Positions 1 to 8,598 of a stretch of DNA of 13,191 bases are shown piece after piece. Numbering within the stretch: position 1 is the first letter of the stretch; the number at the start of each line of letters is the position of its first letter. Made by a program: the position numbers and the translations under genes. The notes beneath the pieces were generated by a model, which did no database searches, was not told where the DNA came from, and saw only the letters and a list, made by a program, of their open reading frames with translations. Origin of the DNA: Sedimenticola sp. (GTDB taxonomy: Bacteria > Pseudomonadota > Gammaproteobacteria > Chromatiales > Chromatiaceae); contig JALWGP010000149.1 in the NCBI GenBank assembly GCA_027038775.1, positions 1-13,191 of the forward strand, written 5' to 3'.

Positions 1-28
1 CCCATAAAGGGGCGCAAACCTCCCATCC

Positions 29-114
29 GTAGGAGCGGCGCCCTCGCCGCGAAGGGTTCAAAATTCGGCCCGGGGGCGGGCCTCCTGCACCTGGGAGCGG
101 CGCCCCGCCACGAA
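29..114. repeat. Cluster of REP-like palindromes downstream of amtB
   Basis: Two directly oriented copies share the core GGAGCGGCGCC, at 32-42 and 94-104. The first (29-53) folds into a perfect 6-bp stem (GCGGCG/CGCCGC, 35-50, CCCT loop) and ends in CGAA. The second (92-114) has the same layout but a degenerate right arm. Between them, 67-82 is a separate perfect palindrome (GGCCCG/CGGGCC, GGGG loop). The pattern GTAGGAGCGGC...GCCGCGAA resembles the REP elements scattered between genes in pseudomonads and related gammaproteobacteria, which are usually mobilised by RAYT transposases. No such transposase is in the window, and copy number elsewhere in the genome is unknown. Confidence 0.6.
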
Positions 115-138
115 AAACCCCGCCACGAGGCGGGGTTT
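113..138 (-). terminator. Intrinsic terminator of amtB
   Basis: On the minus strand a perfect 10-bp stem (AAACCCCGCC/GGCGGGGTTT, 115-138) with a 4-nt loop is followed by an uninterrupted run of five T (117-113). It lies about 25 bp past the amtB stop codon, which is ideal spacing. The 11-mer CCCCGCCACGA in the left arm and loop (118-128) also occurs 15 bp away in the second REP-like unit (103-113). The terminator may therefore have formed from, or recombined with, the repeat. Confidence 0.9.
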
Positions 139-162
139 CTCGGGCCTGCCGGGAACGGCGGC

Positions 163-1464
163 TCAGAGGTCGTAGCCCCGTTCCTCGTGGAGCACGATGT
201 CCAGGCCCTCCTGCTCCTGGTCAGCATCCACGCGCAGGCCGTTGGTGACCAGGGCCACCACCTTGAGGATGACCCAGGTGAGAACGGCGGTGAAGACGAT
301 GGTGGAGACCACCCCGACGAACTGCACCCAGAGCTGGCCGCCCATGGAATCGATGCCGTCGGCGAAACCGTAGCCGCTGAAGACGCCCAGGCTGGTGGCG
401 GAGAAGACGCCGGCCATGAGGGTGCCCAGCATGCCGCCCACGCCGTGTACCGGGAAGACGTCCAGGGAGTCGTCGATCTTGAGCACCCGCTTGAGATACA
501 TGGTGGCGCTGAAGCAGATGCCGCCCGCCAGCAGGCCGATGATCAATGCACCGCCAGGGCCCACGAAACCCGACGCGGGGGTGATGGTACCCAGGCCCGC
601 CACCATGCCGGTGACCACGCCCAGGGCGCTGGGCTTACCGAAGCGCATCCACTCGATGGCCATCCAGGTCATGGCGCCGGTGGCGGCGGAGATATGGGTC
701 ACCAGCATGGCCATGGCGGCATCGCCGTTGGCGGCCAGGGCGCTGCCGCCGTTGAAACCGAACCAGCCCACCCAGAGCATGCCGGCACCGGTGACGGTCA
801 TGGTCATGTTGTGCGGCATCATGGGGCTCTCGGGGAAACCGCGGCGGGGCCCCAGCACCAGGGCCGCCACCAGGGAGGCCACCCCGGCGGTGATGTGTAC
901 CACGGTGCCACCGGCGAAGTCGTACAGCCCCATGGAGCCCAGCCAGCCGCCACCCCAGACCCAGTGGGTCACGGGCACGTAGACCAGCATCAGCCAGAGG
1001 GCGCTGAAGAGCAGCATGGAGGAGAACTTCATGCGCTCGGCGAATCCCCCCACCACCAGCGCCGGGGTGATGATGGCGAAGGTCATCTGGAAGATCATGA
1101 AGAGCGACTCGGGAATCTCGCCGCTGAGGGTGTCGCGTCCCACGCCGGCCATCAGCACCTTGCTGAAGTCGCCGATCCAGGCGTTGCCCTCGCCGAAGGC
1201 CAGGCTGTAACCGGCGACGAGCCAGAGGATGGAGGCGACACCGGCGATGGCGAAGCACTGCATCAGCACCGAGAGCACGTTCTTGCTGCGCACCAGGCCA
1301 CCGTAGAAGAGCGCCAGCCCGGGCAGGGTCATGAAGAGTACCAGCGCGGTGGCGGTGAGGATCCAGGCGGTGCTGCCGGTATCCAGAGATGCGTCACCCG
1401 CCGTGGCGGTGCCGGAAAGAAGCAGGAAAATAGCCGGAATGAGGGGAATCTGCCTGTTTTTCAT
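163..1464 (-). CDS. amtB: Ammonium channel/transporter AmtB
   Basis: Inner-membrane Amt/Rh/MEP-family channel for ammonium uptake, 433 aa, which is the normal length for a form with a cleaved signal peptide. The N-terminus (residues 1-22, ending TATA before GDAS) looks like a signal peptide, and eleven hydrophobic segments follow. Family hallmarks are visible: the Phe-containing IFQMTFAIITPAL stretch (124-135), GGFAERMKF (139-147), YDFAGGTVVH with D182 and pore H190, WFGFNGGSA (234-242), and the second pore histidine H340 in FPVHGVGG. The cytoplasmic tail (about 408-433) is the usual docking region for the PII protein GlnK. A clear AGGTGA ribosome site (1471-1476) lies 6 nt before the ATG. 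It has its own terminator downstream and is separated from trkH by another. No glnK gene is adjacent, although many genomes have a glnK-amtB pair. Confidence 0.96.
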   Translation of the reverse strand: MKNRQIPLIPAIFLLLSGTATAGDASLDTGSTAWILTATALVLFMTLPGLALFYGGLVRSKNVLSVLMQCFAIAGVASILWLVAGYSLAFGEGNAWIGDFSKVLMAGVGRDTLSGEIPESLFMIFQMTFAIITPALVVGGFAERMKFSSMLLFSALWLMLVYVPVTHWVWGGGWLGSMGLYDFAGGTVVHITAGVASLVAALVLGPRRGFPESPMMPHNMTMTVTGAGMLWVGWFGFNGGSALAANGDAAMAMLVTHISAATGAMTWMAIEWMRFGKPSALGVVTGMVAGLGTITPASGFVGPGGALIIGLLAGGICFSATMYLKRVLKIDDSLDVFPVHGVGGMLGTLMAGVFSATSLGVFSGYGFADGIDSMGGQLWVQFVGVVSTIVFTAVLTWVILKVVALVTNGLRVDADQEQEGLDIVLHEERGYDL

Positions 1465-1500
1465 CTCGAATCACCTGGAAATGGCAAAAAAACAGCGCAA

Positions 1501-1506
1501 ATGATA
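1501..1506 (-). promoter_or_regulatory. amtB: Possible sigma-70 -10 box for amtB
   Basis: TATCAT on the minus strand matches TATAAT at 5 of 6 positions. It lies directly after the T-tract of the upstream trkH terminator and would start a transcript with a leader of about 30 nt. I found no convincing -35 hexamer at 16-18 bp, so this is tentative. Confidence 0.25.
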
Positions 1507-1509
1507 CCC

Positions 1510-1539
1510 AAAAAAAGACCGGCATGCAGGGCATGCCGG
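1510..1539 (-). terminator. Intrinsic terminator of the def-trkH block
   Basis: On the minus strand a perfect 9-bp inverted repeat (CCGGCATGC/GCATGCCGG, 1519-1539, 3-nt loop) is followed by TC and seven T (1516-1510). It lies about 92 bp after the trkH stop and 45 bp before the amtB start. This separates the long upstream transcription unit from amtB. Confidence 0.88.
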
Positions 1540-1553
1540 CAGGGCTATTACCA
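1539..1553 (-). promoter_or_regulatory. amtB: Weak candidate sigma-54 site upstream of amtB
   Basis: On the minus strand TGGTAATAGCCCTGC has GG and GC separated by exactly 10 nt, as sigma-54 promoters require. The -24 part is TGG and the -12 part is CTGC instead of TTGC, but the intervening CACG is not conserved. Initiation about 12 nt downstream would fall near 1527, after the first arm of the terminator hairpin, so the terminator could not form in that transcript. amtB is a sigma-54 target in many proteobacteria. GG-N10-GC is common by chance in GC-rich DNA, so this is only a candidate. Confidence 0.25.
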
Positions 1554-1631
1554 AAGGGAGTAAATGTAATGGTCCGAAAACCAGCGAGGCTGTGATCTCG
1601 CATCAGTGTGACCCGCCAGCGGGGAAAAAGT

Positions 1632-3104
1632 TCAGCGGCGCCAGAAGGCGGGGCTGAGCAGCACCAGCAGGGTGAAGATCTCCAGCCGGCCCAGCAGCAT
1701 GGCGAAACAGAGGATCCACTTGGCCGGGTCGTGCAGGCCAGCGTAGTTGGAACCGACCTCGCCCAGCCCCGGCCCCAGGTTGTTGATGCTGGCCGCCACG
1801 GCCGAGAAGGCGGTCATCAGGTCGATGCCGGTGGCTGCCAGCACCAGGTACATGACCGTGAAGCTGGCCACGTAGAGGGCGAAGAAACCCCACACTGCCT
1901 CCACCACCCGGGAGGGGATGGTCTTCTCCCCCACCCGCACGGGAATCTGGGCGTTGGGATGCACCAGCCGGGTGATCTCCCGCGCCCCCTGCTTGATGAG
2001 GAGCAGGAACCGGATCACCTTGATGCCACCGCCGGTGGAGCCGGCGCAGCCCCCCACGAAGCTGGAAAAGAGCAGCACGATGGCGATGAACCCCGGCCAG
2101 TTGTGCCACTCCGCCGTGGTGAATCCGGTGGTGGTGCCGATGGAGACCGCCTGGAAGAGGCCGTGGACGACGTTCTCCCCGAAACTGCCGTGGGTGGCGG
2201 TGAAATGGAGCCCGAGTATGGTGACCGCCACCACCACCAGCATCAGGAGCAGGTAGAAGCGGAACTCCGAGTCCCGCCAGTAGCCCGCCAGGGCGCGCAG
2301 GTCCCCCTTCTTCCAGAGGGGCCGCACCACGGAGAAGTGGAGGGCGAAGTTGACCCCCGCCAGGAACATGAAGAGCACCCCCACCAGGTAGATGGCGGTG
2401 CTGTCGAAATGGCCCATGCTGGCGTCATGGGTGGAGAAGCCGCCGATGGCCACGGTGGAGAAGGCGTGGGCCAGGGCGTCGAAGGGGGTCATGCCGGCCA
2501 GCCAGTACCCCAGGGTACAGGCCAGGGTGAGCGCCAGGTAGATGAACCAGAGCGCCTTGGCGGTCTCGGTGATGCGCGGTGTCAGCTTGGAGTCCTTGAT
2601 GGGGCCTGGCGTCTCCGCCTTGTAGAGCTGCATGCCGCCAATGCCCAGCATGGGCAATACCGCCACCGCCAGCACGATGATGCCCATGCCGCCCAGCCAC
2701 TGCAGCTGCTGGCGGTAGTAGAGGATGGACCTGGGCAGGCCGTCGAGCCCGGTGATCACGGTGGCGCCGGTGGTGGTGAGCCCGGAGACCGACTCGAAGA
2801 AGGCGTCAGTGACCGACAGATGGGGGTGCTCGGCCAACACGAAGGGCAGGGCCCCGGTGGCGGAGAGCACCGTCCAGAACATCACCACCACCACGAAGCC
2901 GTCCCGCAGGCGCAGCTCCCGGTGCTGCCCGCGCACCGGCAGCCAGCTCAGCACCCCCACCGCCAGGGTGATGGCGAAGGCGGCGGCGAAGGCGGGCCAG
3001 GCACCGTCGCCGTAGCCGAGGGAGACGGCGAGGGGCGGCAGCATGGTGGCGCTGAAGAGCATCAGCAGCAGGCCGAGGATGCGCTGCACGACGGTGAGAT
3101 GCAT
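1632..3104 (-). CDS. trkH: Trk potassium uptake protein TrkH, membrane subunit
   Basis: Potassium-translocating subunit of the Trk system in the inner membrane, 490 aa, close to the usual length. It is hydrophobic throughout with the four-fold pore architecture of the Trk/Ktr/HKT superfamily. The four filter loops can be seen around TTTGA (110-114), VAIGGFST (218-225), TTTGFTT (324-330) and NNLGPGLG (441-448). The intracellular loop contains GGCAGSTGGGIKVIR (351-365), and the C-terminus LGRLEIFTLLVLLSPAFWRR is typical. The ATG lies 4 nt after the trkA stop with no obvious Shine-Dalgarno sequence, so translation is probably coupled to trkA. It is the last gene of the long minus-strand block and is followed by the terminator at 1510-1539. 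Confidence 0.96.
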   Translation of the reverse strand: MHLTVVQRILGLLLMLFSATMLPPLAVSLGYGDGAWPAFAAAFAITLAVGVLSWLPVRGQHRELRLRDGFVVVVMFWTVLSATGALPFVLAEHPHLSVTDAFFESVSGLTTTGATVITGLDGLPRSILYYRQQLQWLGGMGIIVLAVAVLPMLGIGGMQLYKAETPGPIKDSKLTPRITETAKALWFIYLALTLACTLGYWLAGMTPFDALAHAFSTVAIGGFSTHDASMGHFDSTAIYLVGVLFMFLAGVNFALHFSVVRPLWKKGDLRALAGYWRDSEFRFYLLLMLVVVAVTILGLHFTATHGSFGENVVHGLFQAVSIGTTTGFTTAEWHNWPGFIAIVLLFSSFVGGCAGSTGGGIKVIRFLLLIKQGAREITRLVHPNAQIPVRVGEKTIPSRVVEAVWGFFALYVASFTVMYLVLAATGIDLMTAFSAVAASINNLGPGLGEVGSNYAGLHDPAKWILCFAMLLGRLEIFTLLVLLSPAFWRR

Positions 3105-3108
3105 GGCG

Positions 3109-4482
3109 TCAGAGGAAGGTGATGCCCACCTGGAACAGTTTCTCCACCTCGGCGATGCGCCGCTTGTCCACCAGGAACAGGATCACGTGGTCCTCCGATT
3201 CGATGACGGTGTCGTGGTGGGCGATGATCACCTCCTCGCCGCGCACGATGGCGGCGATGCTGGTGCCACGCGGCAGTTTCACCTCCTCCACCCGGCGGCC
3301 CACCACCTTGGAGGAGTGGCGGTCACCGTGGGCGATGGCCTCGATCGCCTCGGCGGCACCGCGGCGCAGGGAGTGGACCATGACCACGTCGCCCCGCCGC
3401 ACGTGGGTGAGCAGGGTGCCGATGGTGGCCTGCTGGGGGGAGATGGCCACGTCGATGGGACCGGCCTCCACCAGCTCCACGTAGGAGGTGCGGTTGATCA
3501 GCGCCATCACGGTGCGCGCCCCCAGCCGCTTGGCCAGCATGGCCGAGAGGATGTTGGCCTCGTCGTCGTTGGTGACGGCGCAGAAGACGTCGGTATCCTC
3601 GATCCCCTCCTCCTGCAGCAGGTCCTCGTCGGCGGCGTCGCCCTGCAGCACGATGGTCTTGCGCAGCTCCTCCGAGACGGCGCCGGCCCGCTCCGGGTCG
3701 CGTTCCAGGATCTTGACGTTGTACTCCTTCTCCAGCCGCAGCGCTAGGCGCCGGCCGATGTTGCCCCCGCCGGCGAAGATGATGCGCTTGTAGGGCTTGT
3801 CGGCCCGGCCCAGCTCCGCCATCACCTCGGGAATGTTGCGCGCCGCGGCAATGAAGAATACCTCGTCGCCGGACTGGATCACGGTGTCGCCGGTGGGGTG
3901 GATCGCCCGTCCTTCCCGGTAGATGGCGGCCACCCGCGCCTCGCCGCCGTGCAGGTGCTGGTTGAGCTCACGCAGCTGGTGCCCCACCAGGGGCCCACCC
4001 GCATAGGCACGGAGTCCCACCAGCTGCACCAGGCCGCCGGCGAAGTCGAGCACCTGGAGCGCGCCCGGGTACTGGATGAGCCGTTCGATGTACTCGGTGA
4101 CCAGCTGCTCGGGGCTGATGAGCACGTCGATGGGCAGCCCGCCCTGGTTGAACAGGGCCGGGTGGCGATGGTACTCGGGCGCCCGCACCCGGGCGATCTT
4201 GCGCGGCGTATGAAAGAGCGTCCAGGCCACCTGGCAGGCCACCATGTTGGTCTCGTCGTTGTTGGTCACCGCGATGAGCATCTCGGCGTCGTCGCAGCCG
4301 GCCTGGGCCAGCACGTCGGGATGGGCGGCGTAGCCCTTCACGGTGCGCAAGTCGAACTTGTCCTGCAGCGTCTGCAGCAGCTCCGCGTCCTGGTCCACCA
4401 CGGTGATGTCGTTGGCCTCGCTGGCCAGGTTGCCCGCCACGCTGGTACCCACCTGGCCCGCGCCAAGAATGATGATCTTCAT
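3109..4482 (-). CDS. trkA: Trk system regulatory NAD-binding protein TrkA
   Basis: Cytoplasmic peripheral subunit that binds NAD(H) and other nucleotides and gates TrkH, 457 aa, the usual length for a duplicated TrkA. Two RCK units are visible. The first has a Rossmann motif GAGQVG (7-12) with an acidic D30 at the end of the second strand and TNNDETNM (73-80), followed by an RCK-C part near 140-215. The second has GGGNIG (238-243), E260 and TNDDEAN (304-310), with its RCK-C part to the end. The start overlaps the ntrX stop by 4 bp (ATGA), with AAAGGA as ribosome site 6 nt upstream. Adjacency of trkA to ntrX is also known in alphaproteobacteria, so the neighbourhood is old. Confidence 0.96.
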   Translation of the reverse strand: MKIIILGAGQVGTSVAGNLASEANDITVVDQDAELLQTLQDKFDLRTVKGYAAHPDVLAQAGCDDAEMLIAVTNNDETNMVACQVAWTLFHTPRKIARVRAPEYHRHPALFNQGGLPIDVLISPEQLVTEYIERLIQYPGALQVLDFAGGLVQLVGLRAYAGGPLVGHQLRELNQHLHGGEARVAAIYREGRAIHPTGDTVIQSGDEVFFIAAARNIPEVMAELGRADKPYKRIIFAGGGNIGRRLALRLEKEYNVKILERDPERAGAVSEELRKTIVLQGDAADEDLLQEEGIEDTDVFCAVTNDDEANILSAMLAKRLGARTVMALINRTSYVELVEAGPIDVAISPQQATIGTLLTHVRRGDVVMVHSLRRGAAEAIEAIAHGDRHSSKVVGRRVEEVKLPRGTSIAAIVRGEEVIIAHHDTVIESEDHVILFLVDKRRIAEVEKLFQVGITFL

Positions 4483-5846
4483 CGCCTGTCCTTTATCTCG
4501 ATGCCGACTCCCCGCAGCTTCCGGTACAGGTGAGTGCGTTCCATGCCCACCTCCTGGGCCATCTTGCTGACGTTACCGCCGTACTTGTCGAGGTGGTACT
4601 CGAGGTAGGCCCGCTCGAAATCCTCCCGCGCCTTGCGCAGGGGTTGGTCGAAGGAAATGCCGTGCACCCCGCCCTGCACCGACTCCCGCTTCATGCCGCC
4701 CATCACCGATTCCACGTCCTCCAGCGAAACCTCCTCGCCGGCGCCCAGGATCAGCACCCGCTGCACCAGGTTGCGCAGCTCCAGGATGTTGCCGGGCCAG
4801 TCGTAGTTGCGCAGGAAGTTCTGCGCCGCCACGCTGAAGTGGCGATAGGGCATCTTCTCATGGGTGACGAAGTAGTCCACGTAGAAGCTGAGCAGCTCGG
4901 GCACGTCCTCGCGGTGTTCGCGCAGGGGCGGAATCTCCAGCGGCACCACGTTGAGGTGGTAGAAAAGATCCTCGCGGAAATTGCCGGCGTTCACCTCGGC
5001 CTGGAGATCCTTCTTGGTGGCCGCCACCACGCGGATGTCGATCTTCACGGGCTCGGTGCCCCCCACGCGCAGGAACTCCCCGGTCTCGAACGCACCGGCC
5101 AGCTGGGCCTGGGCGGCCAGGTCCATGTCGGCCACCTCGTCGAGGAAGAGGGTGCCGCCATTGGCCTGCTCCAGGCGGCCGTAGTGGATCCTGCCCTCGC
5201 GCTCGCTGCCGAAGAACTCGAGGGCGAAGTTGCCTTCCGGTGTGGCACCCAGGCTCACGTCCACGAAGGGGCGGTCGCGGCGGCTGCTGTTGGCGTGCAG
5301 GTAGCGGGCGAAGGTCTCCCGGCCGCTGCCCGGTTCGCCGGAGACCAACACCCAGGTATCGTGCTGGGCGATGCGCTTGACCTGCTCGCGCAGGCGCTGC
5401 ATCACCTGGCTGTGACCCACCGGCTCGATCACCGGCTGGACGTGACGCCGCAGGCCCACGTTCTCCTGGGCCAGCCGTTCCGCCTCCAGGGCGCGCTCCA
5501 CGGTGAGCAGCAGCTTGGCCAGGGAGAGGGGCTTCTCCAGGAAATCATAGGCGCCGAGGCGGGTGGCCTCCACCGCTGTCTCCACGGTGCCGTGGCCCGA
5601 CATGATGATCACCGGGCAGGGCAGCCCCTCCCCCTCCGCCCACTCCTTCAGCAGGCTGATGCCGTCGATGTCGGGCATCCAGATGTCCAGCAGGATGAGA
5701 TCGGGGCGGCGCTCGCGCAGGGCGGCACGCGCGGCCTCGCCGTTCTCCGCGGTGGTGACGCTGTACCCCTCGTCCTCGAGGATGTCCCGCACCAGCTCGC
5801 GGATGTCGGGCTCGTCATCCACCACCAGGATGTAAGGTGAACTCAT
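4479..5846 (-). CDS. ntrX: NtrX-type response regulator with degenerate AAA+ domain
   Basis: Response regulator partner of the NtrY kinase encoded just upstream, 455 aa. The receiver (about 5-120) is complete: acidic pair D10/D11, phosphoacceptor D54 in LLDIWMPD, S83 and K105. A Fis-type helix-turn-helix lies at about 424-446 ([20 protein letters not shown]). The AAA+ domain (about 142-370) is unusual. Walker A reads GEPGSGRE with R176 in place of lysine. The GAFTGA loop is absent, with [10 protein letters not shown] at 214-223. Sensor I has K278 instead of Asn. The second arginine finger is H297 (FYHL). Sensor II has L355 (PGNILEL instead of PGNxREL). Walker B FLDE (D236, E237) and the first finger R291 remain. 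As I recall, loss of GAFTGA is shared by other NtrX proteins, but the other changes look more extreme. It overlaps ntrY and trkA by 4 bp each, with GGGAG 8 nt upstream of ATG. Confidence 0.93.
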   Translation of the reverse strand: MSSPYILVVDDEPDIRELVRDILEDEGYSVTTAENGEAARAALRERRPDLILLDIWMPDIDGISLLKEWAEGEGLPCPVIIMSGHGTVETAVEATRLGAYDFLEKPLSLAKLLLTVERALEAERLAQENVGLRRHVQPVIEPVGHSQVMQRLREQVKRIAQHDTWVLVSGEPGSGRETFARYLHANSSRRDRPFVDVSLGATPEGNFALEFFGSEREGRIHYGRLEQANGGTLFLDEVADMDLAAQAQLAGAFETGEFLRVGGTEPVKIDIRVVAATKKDLQAEVNAGNFREDLFYHLNVVPLEIPPLREHREDVPELLSFYVDYFVTHEKMPYRHFSVAAQNFLRNYDWPGNILELRNLVQRVLILGAGEEVSLEDVESVMGGMKRESVQGGVHGISFDQPLRKAREDFERAYLEYHLDKYGGNVSKMAQEVGMERTHLYRKLRGVGIEIKDRR

Positions 5847-8020
5847 GCTCTGATCTCCCGATCTCGGTCCGGGGCCGCCGGCAGGCGGACGGTGATGCAG
5901 GCGCCCCCCTCGGGGCGGTTCCCGGCGCGGATGTAACCACCGTGCTCCTCCACGATCTTCTTCACGATGGCCAGCCCCAGGCCGGTGCCCCGCTCCTTGG
6001 TGGTGACATAGGGCTCGAAGAGCCGCCCGATCCGTTCCTCCTGCAGGCCGGGGCCATTATCTTCGAATGTGATTTCCACGAAAAGGCGCTCCTGCCCCCG
6101 GGGCCGCCAGGGCCGGGTGGTCACGCGGATCTCGGGATGGGACTGCCCCTCCACCGCCTCCTGGGCGTTCTTGATGAGATTGTGCACCACCTGCCTCAGC
6201 CGGACCGGGTCGGCCTCGATGCACGCGCCTTCGGCGCCGGGACGGAAATCGACACTGTTCCCGTAGAGAGACAGCACCTCGGCCAGGAACTCGTCTACCG
6301 GCACCGCCTGGGGCTCCAGCCGCGAGGGCCGGGCGTAGTCGGAGAAGGCGTTGACCATGTCCTTCATCGCCTCCACCTGGCCGACGATGGTGCGGGTGGA
6401 ATTGTCCAGCACCTTCCGGTCCTCGGGCGGCAGCTTGGCCAGGTACTTGCGCCGCAGTCGCTCCGCCGATAGCTGGATGGGCGTGAGGGGATTCTTGATT
6501 TCGTGCGCCAGGCGGCGCGCCACCTCGCTCCAGGCCGCGTCACGCTGCGCCTGCACCAGGGTGGTGACGTCGTCGAACACCAGCACGCAACCGATCTCGC
6601 TCTGCGCCGCCACCTGCAGGCGGGTGCGGCCGCACATGAGGTACTGGCGCCCCTCGGGTCGCTCGAGCAGGATCTCGCCGCGCCACTCCCCTTCGTTGCC
6701 GTGCCGCTGGCAGTCGAGTCGGGTGACGAAGGGCTCCAGCTCCGGATGGTCCCCGGCCATGGCTGCAAGCGGCCTGCCGACGTAGTCCTGGACCTCCACC
6801 CCCAGGATCTGGGAAGCGGCCCGGTTGGCGGTGCGGATGTTCCCCTCGGCGTCGAGGGCGATGACGCCGCTCGACAGGTGGTGCAACAGGGCCTCGAGGT
6901 AGGCGCGCTGGAACTCCAGCTGCTGCTTGCTCTTCTCCGCCAGGTCCCTGGCCTGGGCCAGGCGCCGGGTCATGGCGTTGAAGGAGGCCACCAGGAAACC
7001 GAGCTCGTCGTGATAGCGCGGCACGGGAATGCGGCCGTCCAGCTCGCCCTCGGCGATGGCGCGGGTGCCGTCGGCGATGGCGCGGATGGGCGCCACCAGC
7101 CGCCGCGACGTGTGGAAGGCCGACCAGATGGCCGCCACCACGCTCACCAGCAGCACCAGGGACAGGGCCAGCATGAAACTGAACTTGATCGACTCGCGCA
7201 GGTAGGCCCGCTCCCGGTAGGCCACGTAGGCCTGCTGCACGCTCTTGCTCAGCTCGCCGATGCGTGCCGAGGTGGGAAAGATGGCCTGCAATACCAGGCC
7301 ACGTGACAGATCGGCCACGAGCACCTGGATCTGCAGTTCGCCCCCCTCCCCGGAGTTGACGAAACCGGCGTAGGGCTCGCCGCTTACCACCTGTTGCAGC
7401 ACCAGGGGATCGGGCGCGGTGGGCACCAGCACCTCGGGATCCACGTGGGCCGCCGCCAGGATCTTGCCCTGAAGCGTGGCCAGTGCCAGCTCGGTGGCAC
7501 CCGACCGGACCCGCAGCTCGCTCAGGGTGAGGGTGAGCCCGGTGCGCGAGCTGTCCTCGATGTTGTCCAGCATTTGCTCGCTGTAGCGGAGCAGCAGTTT
7601 CTTGGTAAGGTTGAGGGTGGCCTGGTTGAGCTGCAGCGCATCTTCCATGGCGGAGTCGATCTGCACGTCGAACCAGCTGTCGATGCCCTGCATCAGGAAC
7701 TGCAGCGAGTAGTAGTAGACGATACCCGCCGGCGCGATACCAAGCACCACGAAGAGCACCACCAGGCGCGCCATCAGGCGGGCCCCCGCCCGGTTCCGCC
7801 AGTAGTCGCGCAGCAACAGGAAGAGGTTCCAGATCACCACCGAGGAGAGCACCAGCAGGCCGGCGACAGTGAAGACCAGCAGGGGAATGAACCAGCGGCT
7901 CAGCGATTCCGAGCCGAGGACGGCGCCGCTGAGAAAATGGAGCGCGAAGAGCAGCAGCAGCATGAGCAGGACCACCGCCCATGCACCGAACCGCCAGGAT
8001 TTCAGGGCCGCAAGCGCCAT
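5843..8020 (-). CDS. ntrY: NtrY-type membrane sensor histidine kinase
   Basis: Inner-membrane nitrogen/redox-type sensor kinase, 725 aa. Hydrophobic segments lie at about 11-35, 43-70, 83-107 and 281-303. The last two flank a presumably periplasmic sensor region (about 108-280). HAMP follows at about 304-356 and PAS at about 375-490. The kinase core has phosphoacceptor H506 in [21 protein letters not shown] box [10 protein letters not shown] with N618, G1 DNGPG (654-658), F box LFEPYVTTK and G2 GTGLGLAI (678-685), so it is catalytically complete. The frame stays open upstream to 8539, but I chose the ATG at 8020. It is preceded by AAGGTG at 5 nt, the first membrane helix begins right after it, and the upstream frame translates to repetitive low-quality sequence inside the neighbouring gene. 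It overlaps the DUF4390 gene by 19 bp and ntrX by 4 bp. Confidence 0.95.
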   Translation of the reverse strand: MALAALKSWRFGAWAVVLLMLLLLFALHFLSGAVLGSESLSRWFIPLLVFTVAGLLVLSSVVIWNLFLLLRDYWRNRAGARLMARLVVLFVVLGIAPAGIVYYYSLQFLMQGIDSWFDVQIDSAMEDALQLNQATLNLTKKLLLRYSEQMLDNIEDSSRTGLTLTLSELRVRSGATELALATLQGKILAAAHVDPEVLVPTAPDPLVLQQVVSGEPYAGFVNSGEGGELQIQVLVADLSRGLVLQAIFPTSARIGELSKSVQQAYVAYRERAYLRESIKFSFMLALSLVLLVSVVAAIWSAFHTSRRLVAPIRAIADGTRAIAEGELDGRIPVPRYHDELGFLVASFNAMTRRLAQARDLAEKSKQQLEFQRAYLEALLHHLSSGVIALDAEGNIRTANRAASQILGVEVQDYVGRPLAAMAGDHPELEPFVTRLDCQRHGNEGEWRGEILLERPEGRQYLMCGRTRLQVAAQSEIGCVLVFDDVTTLVQAQRDAAWSEVARRLAHEIKNPLTPIQLSAERLRRKYLAKLPPEDRKVLDNSTRTIVGQVEAMKDMVNAFSDYARPSRLEPQAVPVDEFLAEVLSLYGNSVDFRPGAEGACIEADPVRLRQVVHNLIKNAQEAVEGQSHPEIRVTTRPWRPRGQERLFVEITFEDNGPGLQEERIGRLFEPYVTTKERGTGLGLAIVKKIVEEHGGYIRAGNRPEGGACITVRLPAAPDRDREIRA

Positions 8021-8598
8021 TCGTACACCTTGCTGCTCAGGTGCCAGCCGGGGCTGAGGTAGGCCTTGGGCCGCAGCGGCAGGGGCAGGGAGCCGATGTC
8101 GTGCCAACTCTCGATGGTAACCCGGTAGAGCGTGCCCGCGTGCAACCGCGAGGCGGGAATGATCTCCCACCCCTTGATGTCGCCCAGCGCCACCAGGGCG
8201 GCGTCGGGCGTGGCGAAGAAACGGCTTTTGTCCGTGAGCGAATCCCACACCTCGTAACTGCCCGCCAGGGGGTGGTAACGCAGCTTGCGGCGCAGAATTT
8301 TCTCCGCCAGTGGCGACTGCCAGAACCACTGCTTTTCCGGAGCCAGCACCACGCGGGTGACAAAGGTGAGCGGCACGCCGTTCTCCAGCGCCTCCAGCAT
8401 GGTGGGCGTCAAACGGCACTCCTCGATGAGATCGAGCAAAACCTTGCCGTCCTCCTCGCCGATGCTCACCGCCTTGTAGTCGATACCCTCGGCCACCGCG
8501 GCCACCAGCGGCAGCATCGACAAGAGGAGAACCAGCCATACGCGGATGGAGAGGCGATCAGGAAGGCCCTTTTTCCAGCAGTGCGTAGTAGAAACCAT
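8002..8598 (-). CDS. DUF4390-type exported protein upstream of ntrY
   Basis: Predicted exported protein of 198 aa, matching the size and context of the DUF4390 family that commonly lies between rsmB and ntrY. Its function is unknown. Residues 1-36 form a signal peptide: basic residues (K9, K10, R15, R19), hydrophobic core [16 protein letters not shown] (21-36) and a likely AVA/E cleavage after 36. No lipobox cysteine is seen. The mature part is soluble and mixed alpha/beta, with recognisable elements such as [14 protein letters not shown] (81-94), [15 protein letters not shown] (105-119) and [12 protein letters not shown] at the end. I chose the ATG at 8598 because AAGGGAG lies 4 nt upstream and it includes the signal peptide. 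The frame stays open to 8958, but inside rsmB. It overlaps rsmB by 41 bp and ntrY by 19 bp, so it is probably translated together with the sensor. Confidence 0.82.
   Translation of the reverse strand: MVSTTHCWKKGLPDRLSIRVWLVLLLSMLPLVAAVAEGIDYKAVSIGEEDGKVLLDLIEECRLTPTMLEALENGVPLTFVTRVVLAPEKQWFWQSPLAEKILRRKLRYHPLAGSYEVWDSLTDKSRFFATPDAALVALGDIKGWEIIPASRLHAGTLYRVTIESWHDIGSLPLPLRPKAYLSPGWHLSSKVYEWRLRP

Noticed and set aside
1..138. CRISPR-like array from repeated GGAGCGGCGCC and CCCCGCCACGA units.
   Set aside because: There are only two copies each, with unequal spacers and strong self-complementarity; REP-like palindromes plus a terminator explain them.
187..1563. Long plus-strand open frames antisense to amtB, trkH, trkA, ntrX and rsmB (for example 187-1563, 1608-3122, 4530-5840, 8546-9799).
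   Set aside because: They are His-, Gly-, Gln- and Arg-rich with no recognisable domain, and lie exactly opposite well-identified genes, as expected of stop-poor antisense frames in GC-rich DNA.
1592..1612. Another GG-N10-GC pair upstream of amtB on the minus strand, within CGGGTCACACTGATGCG.
   Set aside because: The -24 and -12 elements both deviate strongly (GGGTCA and ATGC), it lies upstream of the terminator, and such pairs arise often by chance.
5063..5100. GAFETG at NtrX residues 251-256 looks like the sigma-54 contact motif GAFTGA.
   Set aside because: It lies after Walker B, at the helix normally reading LLRVLQxGEFxRVGG, not between Walker A and B where GAFTGA sits. The proper position (214-223) has no such motif.
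8021..8539. Upstream extension of ntrY to 8539.
   Set aside because: The extra sequence is low-complexity translation of the DUF4390 gene in another frame. The ATG at 8020 has a good ribosome site and directly precedes the first membrane helix.
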